From Pseudomonas putida (GTDB taxonomy: Bacteria; Pseudomonadota; Gammaproteobacteria; Pseudomonadales; Pseudomonadaceae): DNA of 64,000 nt. Below the pieces are notes generated by a model that worked only from the letters and a program-made list of their open reading frames with translations, ran no database searches and had not been told where the DNA came from. Of this stretch, positions 23,958-32,160 are shown in pieces. The position numbers and the translations under genes are program-made. Position 1 is the stretch's first letter. Each line of letters opens with the position of its first letter. Location of the stretch: assembly GCF_026625125.1 (NCBI RefSeq), contig NZ_CP113097.1:3761001-3825000 (forward strand), read 5' to 3'.

Positions 23958-25874
23958 CGAGTAGGAGGCGGGTTCACACCCGCCGTCCTCTCACACCACC
24001 GTGCGTACGGTTCCGTACACGGCGGTTCAGGCTATGCGGCTAAGCCGATTGATCGTATCCAGTATCGAGACCAGTCCGAGTCGATCCCATAGTTTCTTCG
24101 GCAGCGCCTGATTCATATGTGGCGCCCCCGAGTTCCACCACGGGCCTCGGCCGTTATAGGCCGATTTACAGGCACGCTCTTCGCTTAAGCCCAGACGCAT
24201 CAGGTTGCGCGCCCTCGTAGAGGGCTGCTTCCATTGGCGCCAGATGGCACAGCGGAGTTTGTGCCTGACCCAGCCATCCAGTTCCTCAAGTGGCCGTTTG
24301 CTCTGGCTGAGCTTGAAGTAACCCGCCCAGCCTCGTAATACAGGGTTTATCCGCTCGATGGTATTTGCCATCTTGCGACCCCGTGCACCGCGTAGCAACT
24401 CTGCGAGCCGGTCGCGCAGGCGACCCAGGCTCATCGTTGCCACCCGCAGCCTTGGCTGCTGATGCCAGCTCATCCCATAGCCCAAGTAGTCACACTTCCA
24501 GGCTCTCGCGACTCGACTCTTCTTCTGATTCACCGTCAGTTTCAAACGTTGGTTCAGGAAGCGCTCGACACTGACCAGTACTCGCTCGCCAGCCCGAGGA
24601 CTGCGCACATAAATGTTCGCGTCATCGGCATAGCGCACGAAGCGATGGCCCCGCCGCTCCAGTTCGCGGTCAAATTCATCGAGCAGGATATTCGACAGCA
24701 GCGGCGAGAGCGGGCCGCCTTGCGGCGTCCCTTCCTGCCGTGGGCTAACGACACCGCCTGACATGACTCCCGCTTCAAGGTAGCGACGGATAAGCCTAAG
24801 TACGCACTTATCTTTGACCCGGCACTCGATACAGGCCATGAGGATGTCGTGGTTGACTCGATCGAAGAACTTTTCCAGATCGATTTCCACGCACCACCGA
24901 TGCCCCGATGCCACATGGGCACGGGCCATCTCGACAGCTTGATGTGTGCTTCTGCCCGGACGGAAGCCATAACTGTAGTCCGAGAACAGTGGGTCGAAGA
25001 TGAGCGTGAGCTGTTGCTGCAAGGCTTGCTGGATCAAGCGGTCCACGACGCTGGGGATTCCCAGTTGCCGTGTGCCGCCCTGCGGCTTGGGAATTTCAAC
25101 CGCTCGCACTGCTTGTGGATGGTATTCACCGGCCAGTAGCCTGGCCTTGAGGGTTGGCCAATACTGTTTCATGTAGCCCGCCAAGTCAGCGACCGTCATG
25201 CCATCGGCACCCGGCGCTCCCTTGTTGCTGACCACGCGTTGATACGCACGTCTGAGGTTGGCCGGTGCAAGCACCCGCTCCATCAGCGTGTCCGGCTCCG
25301 CGTTCGTCCACGTTACTGACGCCGTCGATACCTTTGCACTGTCATGCATCATCCTCAGCTTCTGGCCGGGACTCGGGATGACAGTTTCCGCTGTGGGAAA
25401 TTTCTGCATTACGGCTACCAACGAGACAGTGACGCCTACTGGCGGCATAACCTGTTCGGCCCTTGGTGGCGCGGTTAACCGCCACTTACTACGGCTTCGG
25501 CTGACTTCTGCATGCTCATCCCGTCGCCTTACGACGCTCGGTAGCACAAAGGCAAGCGTGCAGATCTCCCAGGGTAATTCGCGCGACCTTCCTGCTTATG
25601 CCTGTCGGATTTACGTCACAGCGTTCCGTGCAAGTATTGGGCTTTGAAGATTGTTGCCTTCTTACCCCGCTGCGCCGCCTAATCCGCTTCCTGTTCGTCA
25701 GGCCAGCATTTTGCCTCGGGCTTCCTTCAGATTCGCAGTCGCCTGCGACACCCTTGCCTCTGGCTAACACTTCCCCTTGCCGGGTGTGTAGAGGACTTTC
25801 ACCTCCAAGTCACCCACTCGGCCACCACAGCCAAGCGGGTTGCGCTGACGCGCAACGCGCCATGCCTGGCGCAC
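23958..25874 (-). mobile_element. Group II intron with maturase, behind tRNA-Ser terminator
   Basis: About 1.92 kb on the minus strand. The RNA begins GUGCGCC (25874 leftwards) and has a 5' domain of roughly 465 nt before the maturase start. The 3' end has a domain V hairpin (near 23990-24025, CCGCCGUG/CACGGUGG with a 2-nt bulge, triad apparently CGC) and a domain VI hairpin, ending CUACUCGAU at 23958. The 5' boundary lies 6 nt after the terminator stem that follows tRNA-Ser(UGA). Insertion behind a terminator and an endonuclease-less maturase are traits of the IIC class. Boundaries are to within a few bases. Confidence 0.85.
24027..25409 (-). CDS. ltrA: Group II intron reverse transcriptase/maturase
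   Basis: 460 residues. RT motifs in order: RRAYQRVVSNKGAPGADGM (RT0-1), LGIPSVVDRLIQQALQQQL, YGFRPGRSTHQAV, EIDLEKFFDRVNHDIL, TPQGGPLSPLLSNILLDEFD, and the catalytic YADD in RFVRYADDANIYV. A domain X/maturase region follows (ERINPVLRGWAGYFKLSQ, GRGPWWNSGAPHMNQALP). There is no C-terminal HNH endonuclease. Start ATG 25409 is a choice; ATG 25352/25349 (MMHDSAKV) just after a GAAG..AGG sequence is as likely. The protein appears intact and so the intron may be active. Confidence 0.93.
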   Translation of the reverse strand: MQKFPTAETVIPSPGQKLRMMHDSAKVSTASVTWTNAEPDTLMERVLAPANLRRAYQRVVSNKGAPGADGMTVADLAGYMKQYWPTLKARLLAGEYHPQAVRAVEIPKPQGGTRQLGIPSVVDRLIQQALQQQLTLIFDPLFSDYSYGFRPGRSTHQAVEMARAHVASGHRWCVEIDLEKFFDRVNHDILMACIECRVKDKCVLRLIRRYLEAGVMSGGVVSPRQEGTPQGGPLSPLLSNILLDEFDRELERRGHRFVRYADDANIYVRSPRAGERVLVSVERFLNQRLKLTVNQKKSRVARAWKCDYLGYGMSWHQQPRLRVATMSLGRLRDRLAELLRGARGRKMANTIERINPVLRGWAGYFKLSQSKRPLEELDGWVRHKLRCAIWRQWKQPSTRARNLMRLGLSEERACKSAYNGRGPWWNSGAPHMNQALPKKLWDRLGLVSILDTINRLSRIA

Positions 25875-25879
25875 AACGC

Positions 25880-25905
25880 AAAAGCCCCGAATAATCGGGG
25901 CTTTT
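25880..25905 (-). terminator. Rho-independent terminator of tRNA-Ser
   Basis: AAAAGCCCCGA-TAAT-TCGGGGCTTTT stem; read on the minus strand it ends the tRNA-Ser transcript 12 nt after CCA. The group II intron starts directly downstream. Confidence 0.88.
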
Positions 25906-25916
25906 GTTGAAGAAAG

Positions 25917-26004
25917 TGGCGGAAGCGTAGAGATTCGAACTCTAGGATAGTTGCCCATCGACGGTTTTCAAGACCGTTGCCTTAAACCACTCGGCCACGC
26001 TTCC
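25917..26004 (-). tRNA. serT: tRNA-Ser(UGA)
   Basis: 88 nt on the minus strand. Acceptor arm GGAAGCG pairs with CGCTTCC followed by encoded GCCA. D-loop is AGTGGTTTAAGG, anticodon loop CTTGAAA gives UGA, the long variable arm GATGGGCAACTATCC marks a class II serine tRNA, and the T-loop is GTTCGAATC. Followed by a strong terminator, with the intron beyond. Confidence 0.96.
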
Positions 26005-26137
26005 AGCTCGTTTGCGGCCGCCATAATACCGTAATGAAACACGCTGTCAAACTCTCTATGTCGCCGGTTGCAGGAGCTCTGATAGACTCCTAGCATCTGA
26101 ACGTTCCAAAACCACAGGTTTACCAAGGAGTGTCGCC

Positions 26138-26809
26138 ATGCGCGAACAGGATTATGCCGTACACAGCGGCCAACAGGTTGAGCAGCGCGAGGTCAGCAAG
26201 GTCCTGCGCAACACCTACAGCCTGCTGGCACTCACCCTCGCCTTCAGCGGTGTCATGGCCTTCGTCGCCCAGCAAATGCGTGTGGGCTACCCGAACATCT
26301 TCGTTGTGCTGATCGGCTTCTACGGCCTGTTCTTCCTTACCAACAAACTGCGTGATTCGGCGTGGGGCCTGGTGTCCACCTTCGCCCTCACCGGCTTCAT
26401 GGGCTTCATCCTCGGCCCAATCCTCAACCGTTACCTGGGTATGGCCGGTGGCGCTGAGGTGGTCAGCTCGGCGTTCGCCATGACGGCCCTGGTGTTCGGT
26501 GGCCTGTCGGCCTATGTGCTGATCTCGCGCAAGGACATGAGCTTCCTCAGCGGTTTCATCACCGCCGGCTTCTTCGTCCTGCTGGGTGCCGTAGTGGCTA
26601 GCTTCTTCTTCCAGATCAGCGGCCTGCAACTGGCGATCAGCGCTGGCTTCGTGCTGTTCTCGTCGGTCTGCATCCTGTTCCAGACCAGCGCGATCATCCA
26701 TGGCGGTGAGCGTAACTACATTATGGCGACCATCAGCCTGTATGTATCGATCTACAACCTGTTTGTCAGCCTGCTGCAACTGTTCGGCATCATGGGCCGC
26801 GACGACTGA
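26138..26809 (+). CDS. Bax inhibitor-1/YccA-family membrane protein
   Basis: 223 residues with seven hydrophobic segments from about residue 20 on. The BI-1/TMBIM features are the N-terminal NTYSLLALTLAFSGVMAFV, the central FVLLGAVVASFFFQ and the C-terminal HGGERNYIMATISLYVSIYNLF. Escherichia coli relatives YccA and YbhL are inner-membrane proteins; YccA modulates FtsH proteolysis. Start ATG 26138 has AAGGAG seven bases upstream. Single gene, ending in a strong terminator; the tRNA-Ser gene lies divergently upstream. Confidence 0.92.
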   Translation: MREQDYAVHSGQQVEQREVSKVLRNTYSLLALTLAFSGVMAFVAQQMRVGYPNIFVVLIGFYGLFFLTNKLRDSAWGLVSTFALTGFMGFILGPILNRYLGMAGGAEVVSSAFAMTALVFGGLSAYVLISRKDMSFLSGFITAGFFVLLGAVVASFFFQISGLQLAISAGFVLFSSVCILFQTSAIIHGGERNYIMATISLYVSIYNLFVSLLQLFGIMGRDD

Positions 26810-26831
26810 TAGCGGTTGCTAGAGCCCGTTC

Positions 26832-26858
26832 AAAAAGCCCGCCTCGGCGGGCTTTTTT
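26832..26858 (+). terminator. Rho-independent terminator of the BI-1 gene
   Basis: AAAAAGCCCGCC-TCG-GGCGGGCTTTTTT, 22 nt past the stop. Confidence 0.93.
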
Positions 26859-27031
26859 GTGTGTTCGTGCAGGCCTCTATCTTCAAGCCAGCTCTCGGCG
26901 CGCCAACTGACCCAAAAGTCAGGTTATTAGCGGCATACTCGCCGATCTTGCCGCCATCGTGCATGCCACTACCGCAATCCCCCTTCACCCCGTAGAATGC
27001 GCTCCTTTTTTCTTCCGGGGCAGCTTCACCG

Positions 27032-28411
27032 ATGAGCTCACACGAACACAGCCCGGGCGCGGATGCGCCTGCCAATGAATTGGTGCTTGGCCTCGAGGAC
27101 AAGCCACGGCTGCTGATCGGCCTGCTGGCGGCACTGCAGCACCTGCTGGCGATTATCGTGCCGATCGTGACCCCAGGCCTGCTTATCTGCCAGGCGCTAG
27201 GTGTTTCGGCGCGTGATACCAACCTGATCGTGTCGATGTCGCTGGTGATCTCGGGTATCGCCACCTTCGTGCAGTGCAAGCGGTTTGGGCCGTTCGGCGC
27301 GGGGTTGCTGATCGTACAGGGCACCAGCTTCAACTTCGTCGGCCCACTGATTGCAGGTGGGGCGCTGATGGTCAAGCAGGGCACCCCTGTCGAAAGCGTG
27401 ATGGCAGCGATCTTCGGCGTGGTGATCGCCGGCTCGTTCGTCGAAATGGGCGTGTCGCGCATCCTGCCCTTCGTCAAACGCCTGATCACGCCGCTGGTGA
27501 CGGGCATCGTGGTGTTGATGATCGGCCTGACCCTCATAAAGGTAGGCTTGATAAGCATGGGCGGCGGCTTTGGCGCCATGGCCAATGGCACCTTCGCCAA
27601 TGGTGAAAACCTGCTGCTGTCGGGCGTGGTGCTGGCAATCATCGTCATCCTCAACCGCCTCCCGGTGGTGTGGATGCGCAGCTGCGCGATCGTCATCGCC
27701 CTGGCGGTGGGTTACGCCCTGGCGGGTTACCTCGGCCGGCTGGACTTCACCGGCATGCATGAAGCTGCACTGTTCCAGGTGCCGACGCCGCTGCACTTCG
27801 GCCTCGGTTTCTCGTGGGCGCTGTTCATCCCGATGCTGGTGATCTACCTGGTGACCTCACTGGAAGCCATCGGCGACGTTACGGCAACCAGCAAGGTCTC
27901 ACGCCAACCGGTCGAAGGCGCGGTGTGGATGCAGCGCATCAAGGGCGGCGTGCTGGTCAACGGCGCCAACTCGCTGCTGGCGGGCCTGTTCAATACCTTC
28001 CCCAGCTCGATCTTCGCGCAGAACAACGGCGTGATTCAGCTGACCGGCATCGCCAGCCGCCACATTGGTATCTGGATTGCCGTGATGCTGGTGGTATTGG
28101 GCCTTTTCCCGAGTGTTGCCGGTGTTATTCAGGCTGTACCTGAGCCTGTGCTGGGCGGCGCGGCCATGGTCATGTTCGGTGCCGTGGCCGCTTCGGGCAT
28201 CAATATTCTGGCTAGCACGCGCCTGGACCGCCGTGCACTGCTGATCATCGCCGTGTCGTTGGCGTTGGGCCTGGGCGTGGCCCAGGTGCCGGAGTTCCTG
28301 GCGCACATGCCGGCGGCTATTCGCAATGTACTTGAGTCAGGCGTTGCCACCGGTGGTATCTGCGCCCTGGTGCTGAACTGGTTCCTGCCAGAGCGCAACG
28401 AACACGCCTGA
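27032..28411 (+). CDS. Nucleobase:cation symporter-2 (uracil/xanthine permease family)
   Basis: 459-residue inner-membrane carrier with about 14 hydrophobic segments. The NCS2 signatures are QHLLAIIVPIVTPGLLICQ near the N-terminus, GLLIVQGTSFNFVGPLIAGG, and the conserved TSLEAIGDVTATSKVS region in TM8 that carries the substrate-binding glutamate. This branch usually carries xanthine, uric acid or other purines. No purine-catabolic gene is adjacent, so the substrate is not set. ATG 27032 gives MSSHEHSPGADAP; it ends in a strong terminator. Confidence 0.9.
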   Translation: MSSHEHSPGADAPANELVLGLEDKPRLLIGLLAALQHLLAIIVPIVTPGLLICQALGVSARDTNLIVSMSLVISGIATFVQCKRFGPFGAGLLIVQGTSFNFVGPLIAGGALMVKQGTPVESVMAAIFGVVIAGSFVEMGVSRILPFVKRLITPLVTGIVVLMIGLTLIKVGLISMGGGFGAMANGTFANGENLLLSGVVLAIIVILNRLPVVWMRSCAIVIALAVGYALAGYLGRLDFTGMHEAALFQVPTPLHFGLGFSWALFIPMLVIYLVTSLEAIGDVTATSKVSRQPVEGAVWMQRIKGGVLVNGANSLLAGLFNTFPSSIFAQNNGVIQLTGIASRHIGIWIAVMLVVLGLFPSVAGVIQAVPEPVLGGAAMVMFGAVAASGINILASTRLDRRALLIIAVSLALGLGVAQVPEFLAHMPAAIRNVLESGVATGGICALVLNWFLPERNEHA

Positions 28412-28431
28412 CAGCCCTGCCCCGGCCAGCC

Positions 28432-28459
28432 AGCCCGCGCCTACTCGCGCGGGCTTTTT
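28432..28459 (+). terminator. Rho-independent terminator of the nucleobase permease
   Basis: AGCCCGCGC-CTACTC-GCGCGGGCTTTTT, 20 nt past the stop and 37 nt before tusD. Confidence 0.92.
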
Positions 28460-28496
28460 GCTTTAGAATGGCCGCATTCCTTTGCACGAGTTGCCC

Positions 28497-28889
28497 ATGA
28501 AATTCGCTATCGCGGTTTTTTCCCCGGCCCACGCACCCTCCTCGCGGCGCGCTTTACGCTACGCCGAGGCGGTGCTGGCCGGCGGGCATGAGATTGCCCG
28601 GTTGTTCTTCTATCAGGACGGTGTTCACAGCGCCTCGGCCAACGTGGTCGCGCCCCAGGACGAACAGGACATCGCCGGCCAGTGGCGCGCCTTTATCGAG
28701 CAGCACCAGCTGGACGCCGTGGTGTGCATCGCCGCTGCCTTGCGCCGCGGCGTGCTCGATGAGGCCGAAGCCAGCCGCTACCAGCGCCAAGCGGTGAACC
28801 TGCCCAAGCCGTGGGAGCTCTCCGGCCTGGGTCAACTGCATGAAGCGGCACAGCTCGCCGACCGCCTTGTCTGCTTTGGAGGCGATTGA
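28497..28889 (+). CDS. tusD: Sulfurtransferase complex subunit TusD
   Basis: 130 residues, DsrE family. Receives persulfide sulfur from TusA and passes it via TusE to MnmA for 2-thiouridine at tRNA position 34. The catalytic cysteine is in VVCIAAALRRGVL, after LFFYQDGVHSAS. ATG 28497 (MKFAIAVFSP) is chosen over a TTG 15 nt upstream. First gene of tusD-tusC-tusB-tusE; mnmA, the acceptor enzyme, is also in this window. Confidence 0.95.
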   Translation: MKFAIAVFSPAHAPSSRRALRYAEAVLAGGHEIARLFFYQDGVHSASANVVAPQDEQDIAGQWRAFIEQHQLDAVVCIAAALRRGVLDEAEASRYQRQAVNLPKPWELSGLGQLHEAAQLADRLVCFGGD

Positions 28890-28890
28890 A

Positions 28891-29250
28891 ATGGCCAAAT
28901 CCCTGTTGATCATCAGCCGCCAGGCGCCCTGGAGCGGCCCGTCTGCCCGCGAAGCGCTGGACATCGCACTGGCCGGCGGCGCTTTCGATCTGCCACTGGG
29001 CATGCTGTTCCTCGATGACGGCGTGTTCCAGCTCGCCCCAGCCCAGCAACCAGCGGCCGTGCAACAAAAGAACCTCGCCGCCAACCTGCAGGCACTGCCG
29101 ATGTTTGGTGTAGAGGAGCTGTTCGCCTGCCAGCACAGCCTGGCCCTGCGCGGGCTTGCTGCCGACAGCCTGGCCCTGCCCGTTGAGGTGCTGGACGACG
29201 CGGCCCTGAAGGCCCTGATTGCCCGTTTCGACCAAGTGGTGACGCTCTGA
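28891..29250 (+). CDS. tusC: Sulfurtransferase complex subunit TusC
   Basis: 119 residues, DsrF-like, structural partner in the TusBCD heterohexamer. Begins MAKSLLIISRQAPWSG at ATG 28891 after a GGAGG ribosome site within the end of tusD. Overlaps the tusB start by 1 nt. Family features LPLGMLFLDDGVFQL and ALPMFGVEELFAC are visible. Confidence 0.94.
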   Translation: MAKSLLIISRQAPWSGPSAREALDIALAGGAFDLPLGMLFLDDGVFQLAPAQQPAAVQQKNLAANLQALPMFGVEELFACQHSLALRGLAADSLALPVEVLDDAALKALIARFDQVVTL

Positions 29251-29546
29251 TGCCGACTTTGCATGTGATATCCCACTCGCCTTTTGGCGACGATCGTTTG
29301 AGCAGTTGCCTGCGCCTGCTTGCTGACGAAGATGCCCTGCTGCTGTGCGGCGACGCGGTGTATGCCCTGCGTGACGGCAGCGAACCACAGCGTCTGCTTC
29401 AGGCGGCAGCGTTGGAGCAGCGCCTTTTTGCACTCGACGAGGACCTGCAAGCGCGCGGTATCCGCAGCGAGTTGGCCAACACCGTGGACTATCAGGGGTT
29501 CGTCGCGCTGTCACTGCACTATGACAAGGTCAACAGCTGGCTATGA
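29250..29546 (+). CDS. tusB: Sulfurtransferase complex subunit TusB
   Basis: 98 residues, DsrH-like, third component of the TusBCD sulfur relay. The ATG at 29250 shares a base with the tusC stop, indicating translational coupling. Contains LHVISHSPFGDDRL and a LLLCGDAVYALRDGS segment typical of DsrH/TusB. Confidence 0.94.
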   Translation: MPTLHVISHSPFGDDRLSSCLRLLADEDALLLCGDAVYALRDGSEPQRLLQAAALEQRLFALDEDLQARGIRSELANTVDYQGFVALSLHYDKVNSWL

Positions 29547-29878
29547 ACACCCTGACCGTAGACGACCAGGCAATCGCCCTGGACAAGGACGGCTTTCTGG
29601 TCGACCTGCAAGACTGGTCCCACGCCGTCGCCGAAGCGCTGGCCGCGCGCGAAAGCATTGCCCTGACCAACGACCACTGGGAAGTCCTCGAACTGCTGCG
29701 CCAGTTCTATGAGGAGTTCCAGCTGTCTCCGGCAACGCGCCCACTGATCAAGTACACCGCGTTGAAGCTGGGCCCTGAAAAGGGCAACAGCCCGCACCTC
29801 AACCGCCTGTTCAACGGCACCCCCGCCAAACTTGCCGCCAAGCTGGCGGGCCTGCCCAAGCCGACCAATTGCATATGA
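29543..29878 (+). CDS. tusE: TusE, sulfur carrier acting with MnmA
   Basis: 111 residues, DsrC family. The near-terminal cysteine in GLPKPTNCI accepts the persulfide from TusD and hands it to MnmA. Helical core HWEVLELLRQFYEEFQLSP is typical. ATG 29543 overlaps the tusB stop by 4 nt. Completes an intact tus operon; a TrpD2-like gene follows with a 4-nt overlap. Confidence 0.95.
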   Translation: MNTLTVDDQAIALDKDGFLVDLQDWSHAVAEALAARESIALTNDHWEVLELLRQFYEEFQLSPATRPLIKYTALKLGPEKGNSPHLNRLFNGTPAKLAAKLAGLPKPTNCI

Positions 29879-30879
29879 CAGACGCTCGCCCGCTCACCCT
29901 ACAAACCCCGGCCGAACACCCGTTCGCCGAATTCGTACGCATCCTTGGCAAAGGCAAACGCGGTGCTCGCAGCCTCACCCGCGAGGAAGCCCGAGCCGCC
30001 ATGGCCCTGCTGCTTGAAGGCAAGGTTGAAGACACCCAGCTCGGCGCCTTCCTCATGCTGCTGCGGCACAAGGAAGAAAGCGCGGAGGAGCTGGCGGGCT
30101 TCACCGAGGCCCTGCGCGCGCAACTGAATGCACCTCGCATCGCTGTCGATCTGGACTGGCCCAGCTATGCCGGCAAGAAGCGCCACCTACCTTGGTTCCT
30201 GCTGGCCGCCAAATGCCTGGCCGCCAACGGCGTGCGCATCCTGATGCATGGTGGTGGCGCCCACACCGCAGGGCGCATGTACACCGAGCAGCTGTTGGCC
30301 CTGCTGGAAATTCCGCTTTGTCGCCATTGGTCCGCCGTGGAGCAGGCGCTGGACCAGCAAAGGCTGGCGTTTTTCCCGCTGTACGATTGGGCCCCGCAAC
30401 TGCAGCGCATGATCGACCTGCGCAACATACTTGGCCTGCGCTCCCCCATCCATTCGCTGGCCCGCGTGCTCAACCCGCTGAGCGCCCGCTGTGGCCTGCA
30501 GAGCATCTTCCACCCCGGCTACCAGGCCGTACACCGTGAGGCCAGCCGGCTGCTGGGTGACCACGCAGTAGTGATCAAGGGCGATGGCGGCGAAATTGAA
30601 GTTAACCCGGATGTCATCAGCCACCTGTACGGCACTAGCGCAGGTGAAAACTGGGACGAAGAGTGGCCAGCGCTGAGTGAGCGGCGCCATGTAAAACCTG
30701 CAAGCCTGCAGCCCGAACAACTGCTGGCGGTTTGGCGCGGGGAGGCTCAGGACAGCTATGGGGAAATGGCCGTGGTGGCGACCATGGCCTTGGCGTTGCG
30801 CGGCTTGGGGCAGGACCGCGAGCAGGCCTTTGCGACCGCACGCAGCTATTGGAGCGCCCGGAACCAATCGAATAAGTAG
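29875..30879 (+). CDS. ybiB: TrpD2/YbiB-like glycosyltransferase-family protein
   Basis: 334 residues, with the N-terminal helical domain and the nucleoside phosphorylase-like C-terminal fold of anthranilate phosphoribosyltransferase relatives. HPFAEFVRILGKGKRGARSL and FLMLLRHKEESAEELAGF match the N-domain; HGGGAHTAGRMY replaces the usual PRPP loop, so TrpD activity is unlikely. E. coli YbiB binds nucleic acid and is linked to the LexA regulon; here the gene overlaps tusE by 4 nt, suggesting shared transcription. Role uncertain. Confidence 0.85.
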   Translation: MTDARPLTLQTPAEHPFAEFVRILGKGKRGARSLTREEARAAMALLLEGKVEDTQLGAFLMLLRHKEESAEELAGFTEALRAQLNAPRIAVDLDWPSYAGKKRHLPWFLLAAKCLAANGVRILMHGGGAHTAGRMYTEQLLALLEIPLCRHWSAVEQALDQQRLAFFPLYDWAPQLQRMIDLRNILGLRSPIHSLARVLNPLSARCGLQSIFHPGYQAVHREASRLLGDHAVVIKGDGGEIEVNPDVISHLYGTSAGENWDEEWPALSERRHVKPASLQPEQLLAVWRGEAQDSYGEMAVVATMALALRGLGQDREQAFATARSYWSARNQSNK

Positions 30880-30971
30880 ATCATTTCTTCGCAGTCTTTG
30901 CGCTATTTATTCGAACGCCTTGCCCTAGACTGGGCTCCAACGACAAACAACTTTGTTCCGAGGAGCTCATC

Positions 30972-31928
30972 ATGGGCCTATTGATCGACGGCCGCTGGCA
31001 CGACCAGTGGTACGAAAACGGCAAGGATGGCACTTTCAAGCGCGAGAACGCCCAACGCCGCAATCCGCTGCCCGCCCCTGAAGGCGGTCGCTACCACCTC
31101 TATGTGTCGCTGGCCTGTCCATGGGCTCACCGCACCCTGATCGTTCGGGCGCTCAAAGGCTTGGAGCCGTTGATCGATGTGTCGGTGGTCAGTTGGCTGA
31201 TGCAGGAAAACGGCTGGACTTTCGACCAGCAACAGGGCTCCACCGGCGATCACCTTGACGCCCTCGAATTCATGCACCAGCGCTATACCCAGGACGACCC
31301 GCACTACACAGGCCGCGTGACCGTGCCCGTGCTGTGGGATAAAAAGGAAAAGCGCATCGTCAACAACGAGTCGGCGGAGATCATCCGTATCTTCAACAGT
31401 GCGTTCAATGAGCTGACAGGCAACACCCTCGACCTGTATCCGCAGCCATTGCGCCCGACCATCGAGGCGCTCAACGCACGTATCTACCCAGCCGTGAACA
31501 ATGGTGTTTACCGTGCCGGCTTCGCCACCACGCAAGAAGCCTACGAGGCTGCGTTCGACGAAGTGTTCAACGAGTTGGACTACCTGGAAGCACTGCTGGA
31601 TCGCCAACGTTACCTGGCAGGCGAGTATCTGACTGAGGCCGATGTGCGCCTGTTTACCACGCTGGTGCGCTTCGATGCGGTGTATCACGGCCACTTCAAG
31701 TGCAACCTGCGCCGGTTGAGCGATTACCCGAACCTGTCGAACTGGCTGCGTGAGCTGTACCAGTGGCCGGGTGTGGCGCCGACGGTGAACATGGAGCACA
31801 TCCAGAAGCACTATTACATGAGCCACAAAACCATCAATCCGAACGGGATCGTGCCCAAAGGCCCGCTGCAGGATTTCAACTTGCCGCATGATCGGGAACG
31901 GTTGCCTGGCAAAGGGATTTGGAGCTGA
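30972..31928 (+). CDS. yqjG: Glutathionyl-hydroquinone reductase (YqjG/Ecm4 type)
   Basis: 318 residues, xi-class glutathione transferase. The catalytic motif CPWAHR with Cys49 lies at 49-54; N-terminal MGLLIDGRWHDQWYENGKDG and C-terminal TVNMEHIQKHYYMSH are signature sequences. It reduces glutathionyl-hydroquinones to hydroquinones, with glutathione as co-substrate. A good AGGAG ribosome site precedes ATG 30972. Monocistronic; a REP pair follows. Confidence 0.93.
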   Translation: MGLLIDGRWHDQWYENGKDGTFKRENAQRRNPLPAPEGGRYHLYVSLACPWAHRTLIVRALKGLEPLIDVSVVSWLMQENGWTFDQQQGSTGDHLDALEFMHQRYTQDDPHYTGRVTVPVLWDKKEKRIVNNESAEIIRIFNSAFNELTGNTLDLYPQPLRPTIEALNARIYPAVNNGVYRAGFATTQEAYEAAFDEVFNELDYLEALLDRQRYLAGEYLTEADVRLFTTLVRFDAVYHGHFKCNLRRLSDYPNLSNWLRELYQWPGVAPTVNMEHIQKHYYMSHKTINPNGIVPKGPLQDFNLPHDRERLPGKGIWS

Positions 31929-31953
31929 GGGAGTTAGGGCTGCTTTGCAGCCC

Positions 31954-32137
31954 ATCGCCGGCAAGCCGGCTCCCACAGGGATCGCGCCAGCTTTAGAAGT
32001 TGAGCAGGACAGTTGCTACCACAAGGTATGGCGCCGGCCTTCAAAAAGTTGACCAACCCTGACTGCCCAGGTCACTGGATTGCAGCCCACTTCTTCGGTG
32101 AAAACCACCATCTTGTGGGAGCCGGCTTGCCGGCGAT
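31954..32137. repeat. REP pair with the same internal repeat unit
   Basis: REP cores at 31954-31976 and (inverted) 32115-32137 are identical to the pair at 10005-10177. Just inside, 31979-32022 reads as the reverse complement of the 44-nt unit at 10109-10152, with a few differences. One or two more diverged copies may follow. It occupies the gap between the reductase and convergent cysG. Confidence 0.85.
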
Positions 32138-32160
32138 GGGCCGCAAAGCGGCCCCCGCTT

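Noticed and set aside
25264-25547. Maturase start at 25547 as in the longest frame
   Set aside because: The first 46 codons cover structured intron RNA upstream of the usual start region; starts at 25409 or 25352 are preferred.
24365-25894. Plus-strand open frames inside the group II intron
   Set aside because: They are complements of the maturase or of structured intron RNA; no ribosome sites.
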